Origin: an uncultured Ruminococcus sp.
GTDB taxonomy: Bacteria; Bacillota; Clostridia; Oscillospirales; Ruminococcaceae
Direction of reading: 5' to 3'
DNA: 64,000 bases
Assembly: GCA_947627625.1 (NCBI GenBank)
Contig: CANQWR010000001.1
Location: forward strand, 244,448 to 308,447
Part shown: positions 19,274-29,418 of the stretch, in pieces
How positions within the stretch are numbered: the stretch's first letter is position 1
How the letters are laid out: each line of letters opens with the position of its first letter
The notes under the pieces: generated by a model
Seen by the model: the letters and a program-made list of their open reading frames with translations, nothing else
What the model was told of the DNA's origin: nothing
Database searches by the model: none
Translations under genes and position numbers: made by a program

Positions 19274-22200
19274 TTATTTTATATGTGACTCCTGCACAAA
19301 TCGTCTTATGGTATCCGACACCTCTTTCGGTATGGGAGTGGGTTCAAATACGGGACGGTTTATATAATAGCCCTGTAGGAGGTCTACACCGCATTTTATG
19401 ACGGTTTTCAGCTCACTCTCTGTCTCGACACCCTCAGCAAGAACGAGTATATTTTTGGGCTTTACAAGTTTTACAAGATTGCTGATTATAGTCCTCCTGC
19501 TGATGTCTTTGTCGCAACCGCTTATTATTGACCTGTCTATTTTTATAATATTGGGGTTCATAGTTATCAGGGCGTACTCACTGTTATAGCCCGTACCGAA
19601 GTCGTCAAGGGCAGTCAGAGCGTTCCACTTCTTGACACGTTCAAGTTTGAGTTTGCTGTAGTCCTCGTTGACGTTCTCACTCTCCAGTATTTCAAGTACA
19701 ACATTTTGGAGAAGTTCGGGGTATAGCGATTCCACTATGTCAATGTCACTCTGTTCAAGAATGCAGTTTGATATGGAGTTTATAAATATATGTGCATCGT
19801 GAGGGATTCTGCCCTCATCGATTTGCTTTTTGAAGTCGCTGAGAGCCTTTGTCCACGTCAGACGCTCTATTTCGTACAGTTTCGCACCCGTCTTTGCTAT
19901 TCGGAGAAGTTCAAGAGGGGATTGGAGTACGGTTGACTGCGGACGCATAAGAGCCTCATAGCCGAAAATGTCGCCCGTCTTTACGGACACAATTGAGTGA
20001 AAAGCGTACCTTATACTGCACTCGTCAATAATTCTGTTCATCTCCTCAACGCCGTTTATGAGAACGGAGTCCTTAGCATAGGCACTCATGTCAAATTCAG
20101 CCATTTCGCCCTTTGTGGAGTGCTTTATCGTGTACATTGCGAAATCTGCGTACTTCATGAGCATTTCATATGATTCGGAGTTGTCGGGATACCACGCTAT
20201 ACCACCGCTTGCCCTGATCTTGAAGTGTGTGCCGTCCGCAAGCAGACAGTAAGTGTGAGCCATCTTTTCACGGACTTCATTTATAACTTTTCTCACATCG
20301 TCCTTTGAGGCAAATCCCCACAGACAGATATTAAATTCGTCACCCGAAAGGCGTGAGACTATACCGCCGTAATTCTGAAAGGCTTTTAGGGTAGTGGCAG
20401 CAGTTTTTATATAGTCGTCACCGAAATCGTGACCGTAAGTGTCGTTTACATATTTGAGATTGTCAAGGTCGAGCATTATAAAAGCCGTGACACCGAGTTT
20501 TTCGGGGTCTCTGAAAAGCGATTCGAGTTCCCTGTAGTAAGCGTGCCTGTTCAGCAGACCTGTTATGCTGTCGTAGTCACGTTCGTACTCTATACGCTTT
20601 TTCTCCATGACCGTGCTTGTAACGTCCTGCAAAATGCCGATACTCTTGTTATTGTTGTGTACGAGACTTAGTTTCATCCAGACGGTAGTGCCGTCCTCCT
20701 GATTTATACTGTACTCCCTGACATAGTCCGTCTGTGAGTCAACGGGGATTTTTTCGATACTGTCAGCTATGACCTGCCTTGTCTCTTCGGCGATTATGTT
20801 GTCAAGGAAGGACTGCCTGCTCATGACAACGTCCTCGTTGGGCTGGATAGGGAAATTCAGGAGTTTCAGCAGACTCTGTCCGACAAAAACGCTGTCATCG
20901 AGACTGTCGTACATAAAAGTACCAATGCCTATATCGGACATTCTTATCATTTTTGATACCTGTGAGGAGAAGTTCTGCACATTTATCTGTAGTTGAGTTA
21001 TAGCATCGGTCATCTTGTCGAGTTCATAAATATTTGAGGGTTCAAATTTTATGACTTCACTGTACTCACGGCTTGAGTTCATAATTTTTATTGCCGACGA
21101 AATAGGAGCGACAATTTTTCTGCTGCTTAAAATAATTACTATAAAACTTCCTACTATTGATATGATTGCCGACATTATGAGTATATTTACAAGAAAGTCC
21201 ATAGGTTTCAGGACACTCGCCCTGTCGGCAACTGAAATCAGAGCCCATTTTTCGTCCGAATAGGGACTGTTGTCGTTGTATAGATTTATGTACTGTATAC
21301 TTCCCGCCGAACTTATATTTGATTTGAGGTCAAAGGAATAAACGCCCTCCTCAATTTTTTCGGCAGATTTGAGAGTTGTCTCGTTCTCGACAAGTCTGTT
21401 AAAAGATATACCCGAGTGCATTATTATGTCGAAATAGTCCGAACCCGCAGGGCTTTTTCCGAGGACGTAACAGGCGGTCTCACTCAAAAAATCGTTCACG
21501 GGCAGGTGTTCAAGAATATTGTTTTCCGTCAGACCAATTCCGAGTACGCCGTAGACCGTGCCGTCGTCGAAAATCAGCGGAACTGTGTACTTCATACTGT
21601 CGGAAGCACTTTTTGTCACCTGAGAAAAATCGCTCCAATAGCCGAGGTCATTGAGAGAGAGGTCGGGATTCTGCTCTGCATTTTGGATAGTCCTGTAGTA
21701 GTAGTCATAATTTTTGGTGTCGGAGGGGTCGGATTCAAAGTGCAAAGTCCAGCCCGAGTCGAGAATTATTCCGAGATTTTGCGATATGGACGAAAAGCCC
21801 GTCTCCATAAGCAAATCGCTGTACCCCGCATCGGTCTTTGTGTCGAGGTCACGCAGATAGAGAGCCGCTTTTGAGTTGGTCTTTCCGCCCTCATCGTCGT
21901 AGAGACTACCCGTCTCAAGCATTATGTAGACATCATTTGCCATACTTCTGCGGAGGAGGTTCACGAGACTGTCCACGGAGGATTCAACAATATCTTTATT
22001 TAATTGTTTATTCGTCTTTATGTCGGAAATGTCGAGACCATCTTTTTTGAGTACTTTGTCCACGATAGAATTTACCTTTTCGGCAGTCTCATTGACAGCA
22101 GGGATTTTCAGCTGAAATTCATTTTCGATATAATTTTTTCTGTTCTCAGTCTTTTCTATCAGGGTGTTATAGGCGTACTGCCTTATATAAGTAAATTCTC

Positions 22201-22351
22201 CGCCTGCAATCAGGACGGAGAAAAAAGTTGCAAGCTGAAACAGGACGAGAAACAGCATTGGCAGGAGCAGTCTGAAAATCAGCTTTGATTTTCTCTTGTT
22301 TTTTCTCTTTGATTTTTTATCTTCTGACGGCAAATTCAGGTTTTCAGCCAT
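19274..22351 (-). CDS. Membrane-bound GGDEF/EAL protein with extracytoplasmic sensor and PAS-like region
   Basis: RLSGDEFNICLWG (GGDEF variant SGDEF), FGYEALMRPQ (EAL), LDDFGTGYNSE, LAEGVETESEL. Confidence 0.92.
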   Translation of the reverse strand: MAENLNLPSEDKKSKRKNKRKSKLIFRLLLPMLFLVLFQLATFFSVLIAGGEFTYIRQYAYNTLIEKTENRKNYIENEFQLKIPAVNETAEKVNSIVDKVLKKDGLDISDIKTNKQLNKDIVESSVDSLVNLLRRSMANDVYIMLETGSLYDDEGGKTNSKAALYLRDLDTKTDAGYSDLLMETGFSSISQNLGIILDSGWTLHFESDPSDTKNYDYYYRTIQNAEQNPDLSLNDLGYWSDFSQVTKSASDSMKYTVPLIFDDGTVYGVLGIGLTENNILEHLPVNDFLSETACYVLGKSPAGSDYFDIIMHSGISFNRLVENETTLKSAEKIEEGVYSFDLKSNISSAGSIQYINLYNDNSPYSDEKWALISVADRASVLKPMDFLVNILIMSAIISIVGSFIVIILSSRKIVAPISSAIKIMNSSREYSEVIKFEPSNIYELDKMTDAITQLQINVQNFSSQVSKMIRMSDIGIGTFMYDSLDDSVFVGQSLLKLLNFPIQPNEDVVMSRQSFLDNIIAEETRQVIADSIEKIPVDSQTDYVREYSINQEDGTTVWMKLSLVHNNNKSIGILQDVTSTVMEKKRIEYERDYDSITGLLNRHAYYRELESLFRDPEKLGVTAFIMLDLDNLKYVNDTYGHDFGDDYIKTAATTLKAFQNYGGIVSRLSGDEFNICLWGFASKDDVRKVINEVREKMAHTYCLLADGTHFKIRASGGIAWYPDNSESYEMLMKYADFAMYTIKHSTKGEMAEFDMSAYAKDSVLINGVEEMNRIIDECSIRYAFHSIVSVKTGDIFGYEALMRPQSTVLQSPLELLRIAKTGAKLYEIERLTWTKALSDFKKQIDEGRIPHDAHIFINSISNCILEQSDIDIVESLYPELLQNVVLEILESENVNEDYSKLKLERVKKWNALTALDDFGTGYNSEYALITMNPNIIKIDRSIISGCDKDISRRTIISNLVKLVKPKNILVLAEGVETESELKTVIKCGVDLLQGYYINRPVFEPTPIPKEVSDTIRRFVQESHIK

Positions 22352-22369
22352 GTAAACACCCCATCTCCA

Positions 22370-23875
22370 TTATGACACCGACACGGCAGATTCAAGTCCC
22401 GAGACAAATCCATCATACCATGTGTCAAATGCACTGTCCGAAATGTAGTCGCTCACGGCAGTGTCACGGCTCTCACCCGAAGCTATTTTCTGTGAGACCT
22501 CCTCACGGGCACTCACGGCAGTATCCTGAATGTAGTTGCCGAGAAAATCTCTCGCCTCAGAGGACTTGTCAAAGGGTTTCTGAGTGTAGAGGTTGTAGGA
22601 ATTTATCTCCGAGACAGCGGTCTCCATAGCGGAGAGGACTATATTATTCTCCTCCGAGTTTTCACCCGACTGGAAAGTACCCGAAATTGCGGACAGGTCG
22701 TTTGCATCCTTCTTGACAGGCAGATAGCCGGAGTTCACGGAAAACTCTATATTTCTCTCCTTTTCTGTTACCCATTTCAAGAAAGTCGCACAGGCTCTCT
22801 CTTTTTTCTCATTCGATTTCACGACAGCCATTCCCGCACCCTGCTGGACTACATAGGGTTCGGTGTTCTCAAAATTCGGAACGGGGAGGACAAGAGCGTC
22901 AATAGGGTGGGTGGACTCGTCATTTATGGTCACGGAGTCGGGGAAGTAGGAGGCACCAGTAGTTGAGCAGACCATTGCAATTATAGCACCGATTTTTGTG
23001 TCATCACTCCTGAAACGGCTCTGTGCAAAGTAACAGCCCTTTACATAGGGGACATAGTAGCAGTCCCAAAGCCGTCTCATAACATCTTTGTCGGTGTTCA
23101 TAACAGTCTCGTCGCCCTCTTGTGTGAAAAATTCAAGTCCCAACTGCCTTGCACCCACTATGACATAATTTGCAACGGAGTCACGTCCGAAAAAGGCTTT
23201 ACCGTCATCGGGAATATCGGGAGTGAGAGCGTCCGTGTACTGATAGTACTTTTCGGCAGTTTCCGCAAGCCCCTCCCAAGTGGACATTGAGTTCACGGAG
23301 ACATTTTCGGAGTCGGCAAACTCCTGCCAGTCAGTGACGTTCAACATCATAATTTCTGTACTCTTTGCGGTCGGGAAAATTTTCAGTTCATCAGCACCGT
23401 TGAACCTGCCCTCTTCAAGATAGCCGTCAATATACTCACCCAGTTCGTCTTCCGTGAAGTATTCGGACAGGTCAACAATACAACCCATTTTGTCGGCAAT
23501 ATATGCAGTTTCGGCGTACGATGCGAACATATCGGGAGGAGTCTCCGCTCCAACATCTCCTTTGAGAGACGCAATTATACTGTCAGCGAGGTCGGCGATA
23601 GTACCCTTGCTTCTTGCCTCGGCTACTATGCCTTGCTGATGACCGACAGTCTCATTAAATTCAACTATCATGTTGTCGAAATTTTCCTGCTGTACGCCGT
23701 TGTAGTAATGCCATATAGTTATATTTGCGATGTCGTCCGCACTTTTGCTGTCGCTTTTTACTTCACTCTCACTCGAAGACTGCTGTGTATCGGAGGCACA
23801 GCCGCAGAGGGACATACCCATACACAGGGCAAGAGTTGCCGAGATAGTTTTAATTATATTTGATTTAATAGCCAT
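22370..23875 (-). CDS. Extracellular solute-binding lipoprotein (family 1, carbohydrate-binding type)
   Basis: Lipobox LCGCAS after signal peptide; ANITIWHYYNGVQQENFDNMIVEFNE; KERACATFLKWVTEKERNIEFSVNSGYLPVKK. Confidence 0.88.
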   Translation of the reverse strand: MAIKSNIIKTISATLALCMGMSLCGCASDTQQSSSESEVKSDSKSADDIANITIWHYYNGVQQENFDNMIVEFNETVGHQQGIVAEARSKGTIADLADSIIASLKGDVGAETPPDMFASYAETAYIADKMGCIVDLSEYFTEDELGEYIDGYLEEGRFNGADELKIFPTAKSTEIMMLNVTDWQEFADSENVSVNSMSTWEGLAETAEKYYQYTDALTPDIPDDGKAFFGRDSVANYVIVGARQLGLEFFTQEGDETVMNTDKDVMRRLWDCYYVPYVKGCYFAQSRFRSDDTKIGAIIAMVCSTTGASYFPDSVTINDESTHPIDALVLPVPNFENTEPYVVQQGAGMAVVKSNEKKERACATFLKWVTEKERNIEFSVNSGYLPVKKDANDLSAISGTFQSGENSEENNIVLSAMETAVSEINSYNLYTQKPFDKSSEARDFLGNYIQDTAVSAREEVSQKIASGESRDTAVSDYISDSAFDTWYDGFVSGLESAVSVS

Positions 23876-24214
23876 TTTATTAACACCCCACAACATTTTG
23901 TTGTTTATCCGTAAATTGATTTAGTTTAATTTAATTATTTCATTACTAATCGGAGACTTTGTCGCCTGTTACCCTATTATATTATACATTATGGGAGAAT
24001 TTTTTGCAAGCGGGAGCAGAGACTTCTATATATTCAATAAAAAAAGAGGAAAATTTTATACATTATACACAAAAATCCGCAGAACTATCTCCACGGATTT
24101 TGATATTGGGATTTATTAGATTTATTAAAAAATTCAGAAATTGGGGGACTTCTCTGTGTAAGTTTTTATTATGGAGATTTCGGAGGACATTCCCTCGGAC
24201 TTCAAAATCACAAC

Positions 24215-24392
24215 GTTAGACCATCGTGGAGGGCGGGGGAACACGTTCCCCCCTGAACTTTTGTTAAGGGCTTTGCCCCAACTCCCCGTTAGGACGATAG
24301 GAGGCAGGGGGCGTTGCCCCCTGAACCCCCATTGGGGGCTCTGCCCCCAAACCCCCGTCGTGGGGAAGAATCCCCCCGAACCCCCCATGATA
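24215..24392 (+). repeat. GC-rich multi-hairpin intergenic repeat, locus 3
   Basis: ggacgataggaggcagggggcgttgccccctgaacccccattgggggctctgcccccaaacccccgtcgtggggaagaatccccccgaaccccccatgat. Confidence 0.92.
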
Positions 24393-24403
24393 GTCTCACT
24401 ATA

Positions 24404-25717
24404 TCACTTCTCGGAGCAAAATTCCACCTTTTCACCGTTCAAAATCATATTTGTAGTCCTCACAGCACACATTTTTCCGCACATGGAGCAGGTGTGACGC
24501 TCCGATATGGGAGTGCTTTCGTAGTACGCACGGGCTTTTTCGGGGTCTATGCAAATTTTGAACATCTCCTCCCAGTCGAGAGCGTGACGGGCTTCAGCCA
24601 TGGCGTTATCGGCGTCTTTGGCGTGGGGTACGCCCTTTGCAATGTCGGCAGCGTGTGCGGCTATCTTGCTTGCCATTATACCCTCTTTCACGTCATCGAC
24701 ATCGGGCAGTCGGAGGTGTTCGGCGGGGGTGACATAGCAAAGGAAGTCCGCACCGCTTGCCGCTGCGATTGCTCCACCTATTGCGGAAGTTATGTGGTCA
24801 TAACCGGGAGCAATATCTGTCACGAGAGGTCCTAAAACGTAAAAAGGAGCGTTGTGACAGATACGTTTCTGGAGTTTCATATTTGCGGCGATTTCATTCA
24901 TAGCCATGTGTCCGGGACCTTCAACCATCACCTGTACATCTTTTGCCCACGCTCTTTCGGTCAGCGCACCGAGTTCAATGAGTTCGGAGACCTGACCCGC
25001 ATCTGTGGCATCGTCTATACAGCCGGGGCGGAGTGCGTCCCCAAGGCTTATTGTCACATCGTATTCACGGAGAATTTCAAGCACTTCATCATAGTGTTCA
25101 TAGAAAGGATTTTCGTTGCCCGTCATCATCATCCACGCAAAGAGCAGAGAACCTCCACGTGACACGATATTCATTTTTCGCTTGTCACGCATAAGGGCTT
25201 CAACGGCACGCCTGTTTATGCCAGCGTGAATGGTCATGAAGTCCACACCCTCTTCAGCGTGAGCCCTAACGACTTTCAGGAAGTCCTCAGCGGAAATTTC
25301 AAGCAAGTCCTTTTCGAGATAGCCTATAGCGTCGTACATGGGGACAGTGCCAATCATAACGGGAGATTTTTCAACAAGCTGTGTGCGGAAAGTGTTGGTT
25401 TTGCCGTAGTTGCTCAAATCCATGATAGCCTCTGCACCGAATTTTATAGCCATATCGACTTTCTGCATTTCAACATCGTAGTCTTTGACATCTCCCGAAA
25501 TACCGAGGTTGACGTTAATTTTAGTCCTCATGCGTGAACCAATGCCTTCGGGGGATATGGACTTGTGTCTGATATTGCACGGTATACAGACTTCTCCCTT
25601 TGCGACAAGTTCACGGAGTTCCTGTCCGCTTATGTACTCTTTTTGTGCGACAATTTTCATTTCGGGAGTGATAATGCCCTTTTTTGCCGCCTCCATTTGT
25701 GTAGCGTATTCTCTCAT
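24404..25717 (-). CDS. thiC: Phosphomethylpyrimidine synthase ThiC
   Basis: Full ThiC; C-terminal [11 protein letters not shown] Fe-S motif. Confidence 0.96.
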   Translation of the reverse strand: MREYATQMEAAKKGIITPEMKIVAQKEYISGQELRELVAKGEVCIPCNIRHKSISPEGIGSRMRTKINVNLGISGDVKDYDVEMQKVDMAIKFGAEAIMDLSNYGKTNTFRTQLVEKSPVMIGTVPMYDAIGYLEKDLLEISAEDFLKVVRAHAEEGVDFMTIHAGINRRAVEALMRDKRKMNIVSRGGSLLFAWMMMTGNENPFYEHYDEVLEILREYDVTISLGDALRPGCIDDATDAGQVSELIELGALTERAWAKDVQVMVEGPGHMAMNEIAANMKLQKRICHNAPFYVLGPLVTDIAPGYDHITSAIGGAIAAASGADFLCYVTPAEHLRLPDVDDVKEGIMASKIAAHAADIAKGVPHAKDADNAMAEARHALDWEEMFKICIDPEKARAYYESTPISERHTCSMCGKMCAVRTTNMILNGEKVEFCSEK

Positions 25718-27192
25718 AAAACAGCTCTCTTTCCTATAATATTTTTTAACATATCAAACTGCGTTGACAAAAAATTCTCACCACAGAATTTATGGTCAAG
25801 CATACCTTTGCCCCTGCCCAGATTAAGACCCGATTCAAGACAGGTATTTATAAATTTTTTAGCTTTGTCAGCCGAAGTATACAAGTCGTACCCCAGAGCA
25901 AAATTTGACGCTATTGCACTCGACATTGTACAGCCTGTGCCGTGAGTGTTGGGGTTGTCAATTCTTTTACCCTCTAACCAAAAATATTTTCCGTCATTTT
26001 GGTAAATCAAATCGTCCGCACTGTCTTCAAGGTGACCGCCCTTGACAAGCACGTCACAGCCGTATTTTTCGGCGATAATCTTTGCGGACTCCTGCATATC
26101 TTTCAGACCGTTGATTTTTATACCCGTTATGAGTTCGGTTTCGGGGATATTGGGCGTTACGAGTCTTGCAACGGGGAAGAGCAGATTTTTTACTTTTTCG
26201 TAAGCCTGTTTGTTACTCAAATCCGCACCGCTTGTCGCAACGGCAACGGGGTCAACGACTATATTATCAGCTTTCCAATATTTCAGCCTGTCTGCAATTA
26301 TTTCGGCAGTTTCGGCACTTGAAATCATACCGATTTTCACGGCATCGGGTCTTACGTCACCGAAAACCATGTCGATTTGCTCAGCGACAAATTCGGGTGG
26401 GACGTCGTGTATTGCGGAGACACCTGTTGTGTTTTGAGCCGTGAGAGCCGTTATAGCACTCATAGCGTAGACACCGTGTACCTGCATAGTCTTTATGTCA
26501 GCCTGTATGCCTGCACCGCCTGAGCAGTCACTTCCCGCAATAGTCAGGGCAGTTCTTGTATTGTAGACCTTATCCCACGTTTCAGCGAGTTCCCTTGTAG
26601 CTGTGTACGGGTTGTCTGCACCGAAAACCGCTGACACCACAGCAATTCCCCTGTTACCACAGCCACGCAGTTCCCACATATTATTTTTAGTGATACCGCC
26701 TATTGCAACGGCAGGGATTCGCACACTCCTGCATATTTCCCGCAAATCATCGGGAGTAATTCTCACGGCGTTTTTTTTGGTAGGGGAGGGGAAAACTGCT
26801 CCCACGCCGATATAATCCGCACCTTGTTTTTCAGCTTTCAGTGCCTGCTCAACCGTTTTAGCGGTAGCACCTATAATAAAAGCCGTATCAGTATTAGCAC
26901 GTATTTCGGCGACAGAATCGTCCTCCAATCCGACGTGAACACCGTCCGCACCGATTAGTTTTGCGGCTTTCCAGTCGTCATTAACTATCAGTTTCACGCC
27001 GTGCCTGTGGCATATGGGAACGAGTTCGGAGGCGATTTTTGCGAGTTCCTCCGTACTGATATTTTTTTCACGGAGCTGTATCATAGTCGCACCGCCCTGT
27101 ATAGCGAGTTCAACGTGCAACTTCATGTCTTTCCCCTTCAGGCACTCCCTGTCGGTTATAGCGTAAATTTTCAGTTCATCGGGATTTCTCAC
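25714..27192 (-). CDS. Fused thiamine phosphate synthase / HMP(-P) kinase (ThiE-ThiD)
   Basis: ThiE part YAITDRECL...[10 protein letters not shown]...[12 protein letters not shown]; ThiD part [23 protein letters not shown]...[16 protein letters not shown]. Confidence 0.95.
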   Translation of the reverse strand: MRNPDELKIYAITDRECLKGKDMKLHVELAIQGGATMIQLREKNISTEELAKIASELVPICHRHGVKLIVNDDWKAAKLIGADGVHVGLEDDSVAEIRANTDTAFIIGATAKTVEQALKAEKQGADYIGVGAVFPSPTKKNAVRITPDDLREICRSVRIPAVAIGGITKNNMWELRGCGNRGIAVVSAVFGADNPYTATRELAETWDKVYNTRTALTIAGSDCSGGAGIQADIKTMQVHGVYAMSAITALTAQNTTGVSAIHDVPPEFVAEQIDMVFGDVRPDAVKIGMISSAETAEIIADRLKYWKADNIVVDPVAVATSGADLSNKQAYEKVKNLLFPVARLVTPNIPETELITGIKINGLKDMQESAKIIAEKYGCDVLVKGGHLEDSADDLIYQNDGKYFWLEGKRIDNPNTHGTGCTMSSAIASNFALGYDLYTSADKAKKFINTCLESGLNLGRGKGMLDHKFCGENFLSTQFDMLKNIIGKRAVL

Positions 27193-27793
27193 TTGTTTCA
27201 GCCCCCTTTCTCAGTCTTTCTATATATTCAACAGGATCTCCGCAAGTCATAAAGCCGCTCATAACACAGGCACCGTCCGCACCCGCTTTTACAATCTGAC
27301 TTATATTTTCGGGACTTATTCCCCCTATGGCATACACGGGAATTTTCACCGCATTGCAGACCCGTTTCAGGAAATCAAGCCCACGGGGGGCGAGACCTTT
27401 TTTGCAGTCCGTTTCAAAAATATGACCTGCTATGACGTAATTCACGCCCATTTTTTCGGCTTCCACGGCTTCATTGACGGAGTGGACCGAGACACCTGCA
27501 AATCTGGCGGAATCAATATCTTTCGGGTTGATACTCCGTAACGCAGGCATTGTCATATGAACATCGCTGAACCTGTCAAAACTCCTGTACATACTGCACG
27601 GTACGCCGTATCTGTTGCCTGTTTCAAGTATTTCGGACGCTGTTCTGATATAGTCCTCATAACTGCAATCTTTATCACGGAATATTATTCTGTCGGGCTT
27701 TGCGGACGCTATTTTTTCTATTCTTGTCAGAAAATCCTCTTTGCAGGACTTCCTGTCCGTGACACAAATTATCTTAAACATAGAGATAGTCAT
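27176..27793 (-). CDS. ThiE/TenI-like protein (probable thiazole tautomerase or second TMP synthase)
   Basis: FKIICVTDRKSCKEDF..., IFRDKDCSYEDY, GVSVHSVNEAVEAEKMGVNYVIAGHIFETDCKKG. Confidence 0.85.
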   Translation of the reverse strand: MTISMFKIICVTDRKSCKEDFLTRIEKIASAKPDRIIFRDKDCSYEDYIRTASEILETGNRYGVPCSMYRSFDRFSDVHMTMPALRSINPKDIDSARFAGVSVHSVNEAVEAEKMGVNYVIAGHIFETDCKKGLAPRGLDFLKRVCNAVKIPVYAIGGISPENISQIVKAGADGACVMSGFMTCGDPVEYIERLRKGAETSEKSR

Positions 27794-29027
27794 TCAGCAC
27801 GGGCTGTAAACCCTCACCGGACATATCGTCGTACATCTTCTGAAAACTCCGTGAGTCGTTTATCTCAAACTGCTCGTCACCCTCTGCCGAACTGTTCCCC
27901 TTTCCTGTGTATTTGCTCTCGTGGTCGCCTATGCCTGTTGAAACTCCTGCTGAAACTTTTGTCGCACAGATTTTTACAATGCCGTTTCTGAAATCCTCAC
28001 TCTCTCTTGAAGAGACTGTTATACCCGCAAACGGCAGAAAAATCCTGTACGCACAGAGAATCTGACAGAGCTGTTTTTCCCCGACATCAAGCGGATTTAT
28101 ATTGCCGTTGTTGATGATAGGGCGGAGACGTGGACAGGACAGGGAAATTTCGGCGTGCGGGTATTTTCTTTGCAGATAAAAAGCGTGGAGAGCTGTTGCG
28201 AGTGCATCTTTGCGGAAGTCCGATAGACCTAAAAGTGCAGAAAACGCAACACCTCTCATACCGCCCATAAGAGCACGCTCCTGAGCTTCAAACCTGTACG
28301 GAAAGACACGCTTGTGACCTGCAAGGTGGAGAGTTTCGTACTTGTCGGAGTTGTAAGTCTCCTGAAAGACCGTCACATAGTCCGCACCGCACTCGTGGAG
28401 ATACTTGTACTCTTCAGTGTTTACGGGGTAAATTTCAAGTCCGACCATTCTGAAATATTTTCGTGCGAGTTTGCAGGCTTCACCTATATATTCAACGTCA
28501 CTCTTTGCACGGCTTTCACCAGTCAGAATTAAAATTTCCTCCATACCGCTTTTAGCTATGACCTGCATTTCGTGTTCAATCTGTTCTGGGGAGAGTTTCA
28601 TACGGCGTATGTGGTTGTACCTGTTGAAACCGCAGTACACGCAGTAATTTTCGCAGTAGTTTGCGATATACAGGGGAGTGAAAATATATACAGTGTTCCC
28701 GAAATGTTTTCTTGTTTCAAGCCTTGCCTTTTCAGCCATTTTTTCAAGAAAAGGCTGACCGGCAGGGGAGAGGAGTGCCTTAAAATCTTCAACGGAGCAG
28801 GTGTCGTGCTGTAGAGCCCTCAAAACATCTTTAGACGTGTAAATACTGTAGTCATAATCTGAGACCTGCTCCAGAACTTTCTGCATAATATCGGACTTTA
28901 TCTGCTCCATGCCGTCCATGTACTCCATGTGATTTGTACGGCTTGCGGGGTTGTTTTCAAGCTCGTGCTTTTTTTTCAGGGCACTCTCAGAAAGCCCGTC
29001 CGGATCTATAAAATAATTATTCTCCAC
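27774..29027 (-). CDS. thiH: Radical SAM 2-iminoacetate synthase ThiH
   Basis: ANYCENYCVYCGFNRYN radical SAM cluster; GHKRVFPYRFEAQERALMGGMRGVAFSALLGL. Confidence 0.94.
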   Translation of the reverse strand: MENNYFIDPDGLSESALKKKHELENNPASRTNHMEYMDGMEQIKSDIMQKVLEQVSDYDYSIYTSKDVLRALQHDTCSVEDFKALLSPAGQPFLEKMAEKARLETRKHFGNTVYIFTPLYIANYCENYCVYCGFNRYNHIRRMKLSPEQIEHEMQVIAKSGMEEILILTGESRAKSDVEYIGEACKLARKYFRMVGLEIYPVNTEEYKYLHECGADYVTVFQETYNSDKYETLHLAGHKRVFPYRFEAQERALMGGMRGVAFSALLGLSDFRKDALATALHAFYLQRKYPHAEISLSCPRLRPIINNGNINPLDVGEKQLCQILCAYRIFLPFAGITVSSRESEDFRNGIVKICATKVSAGVSTGIGDHESKYTGKGNSSAEGDEQFEINDSRSFQKMYDDMSGEGLQPVLNDYLYV

Positions 29028-29403
29028 TTTTTTCGCCCTCTTTGTAAATTATATTCTCAAAAAATCTGTAGGCATCGGAGTTTTCAAACTCCTCGCAGAT
29101 TTTCAGGATTTTGTCCCTGCTGTATTCTCCGCCTATGAACCAGCTCCAGAGAAGTTCATAAATTTTGTCCTCACGCTCATCGACAAAAAATTTGCAAGCC
29201 TTTTCATCGGGTTCGTTGGTGCTACAGTCCATATCTTCACTGTATCTTGCACAGTCCTCACAGGTAAATTGCGGAGGTGTCAGGTATTGGCAATTTTCCT
29301 CTGCCTTGGTGACAAAGTGGAATGCGGGGAGACTGCACACGCCGTACCCCTCCGTACCTGTTTTCCAATATTTTTCGCAGTCCTTGCATTTGAGTTCTAT
29401 CAT
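29017..29403 (-). CDS. Cys-rich hypothetical protein embedded in the thiamine operon
   Basis: 128 aa; KCKDCEKYW, FTCEDCARY plus further Cys; overlaps thiH start by 11 nt. Confidence 0.75.
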   Translation of the reverse strand: MIELKCKDCEKYWKTGTEGYGVCSLPAFHFVTKAEENCQYLTPPQFTCEDCARYSEDMDCSTNEPDEKACKFFVDEREDKIYELLWSWFIGGEYSRDKILKICEEFENSDAYRFFENIIYKEGEKSGE

Positions 29404-29418
29404 AGTCTTCCCCCTTGC

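Noticed and set aside
24134-24388. ORFs such as MGGSGGFFPTTGVWGQSPQWGFRGQRPLPPIVLTG in the track (also 13067-13280, 24171-24835, 55162-55561, 8017-8346)
   Set aside because: They are translations of the GC-rich repeat family; repeated Gly/Pro/Trp peptides recur in different frames and strands, without consistent start or RBS.
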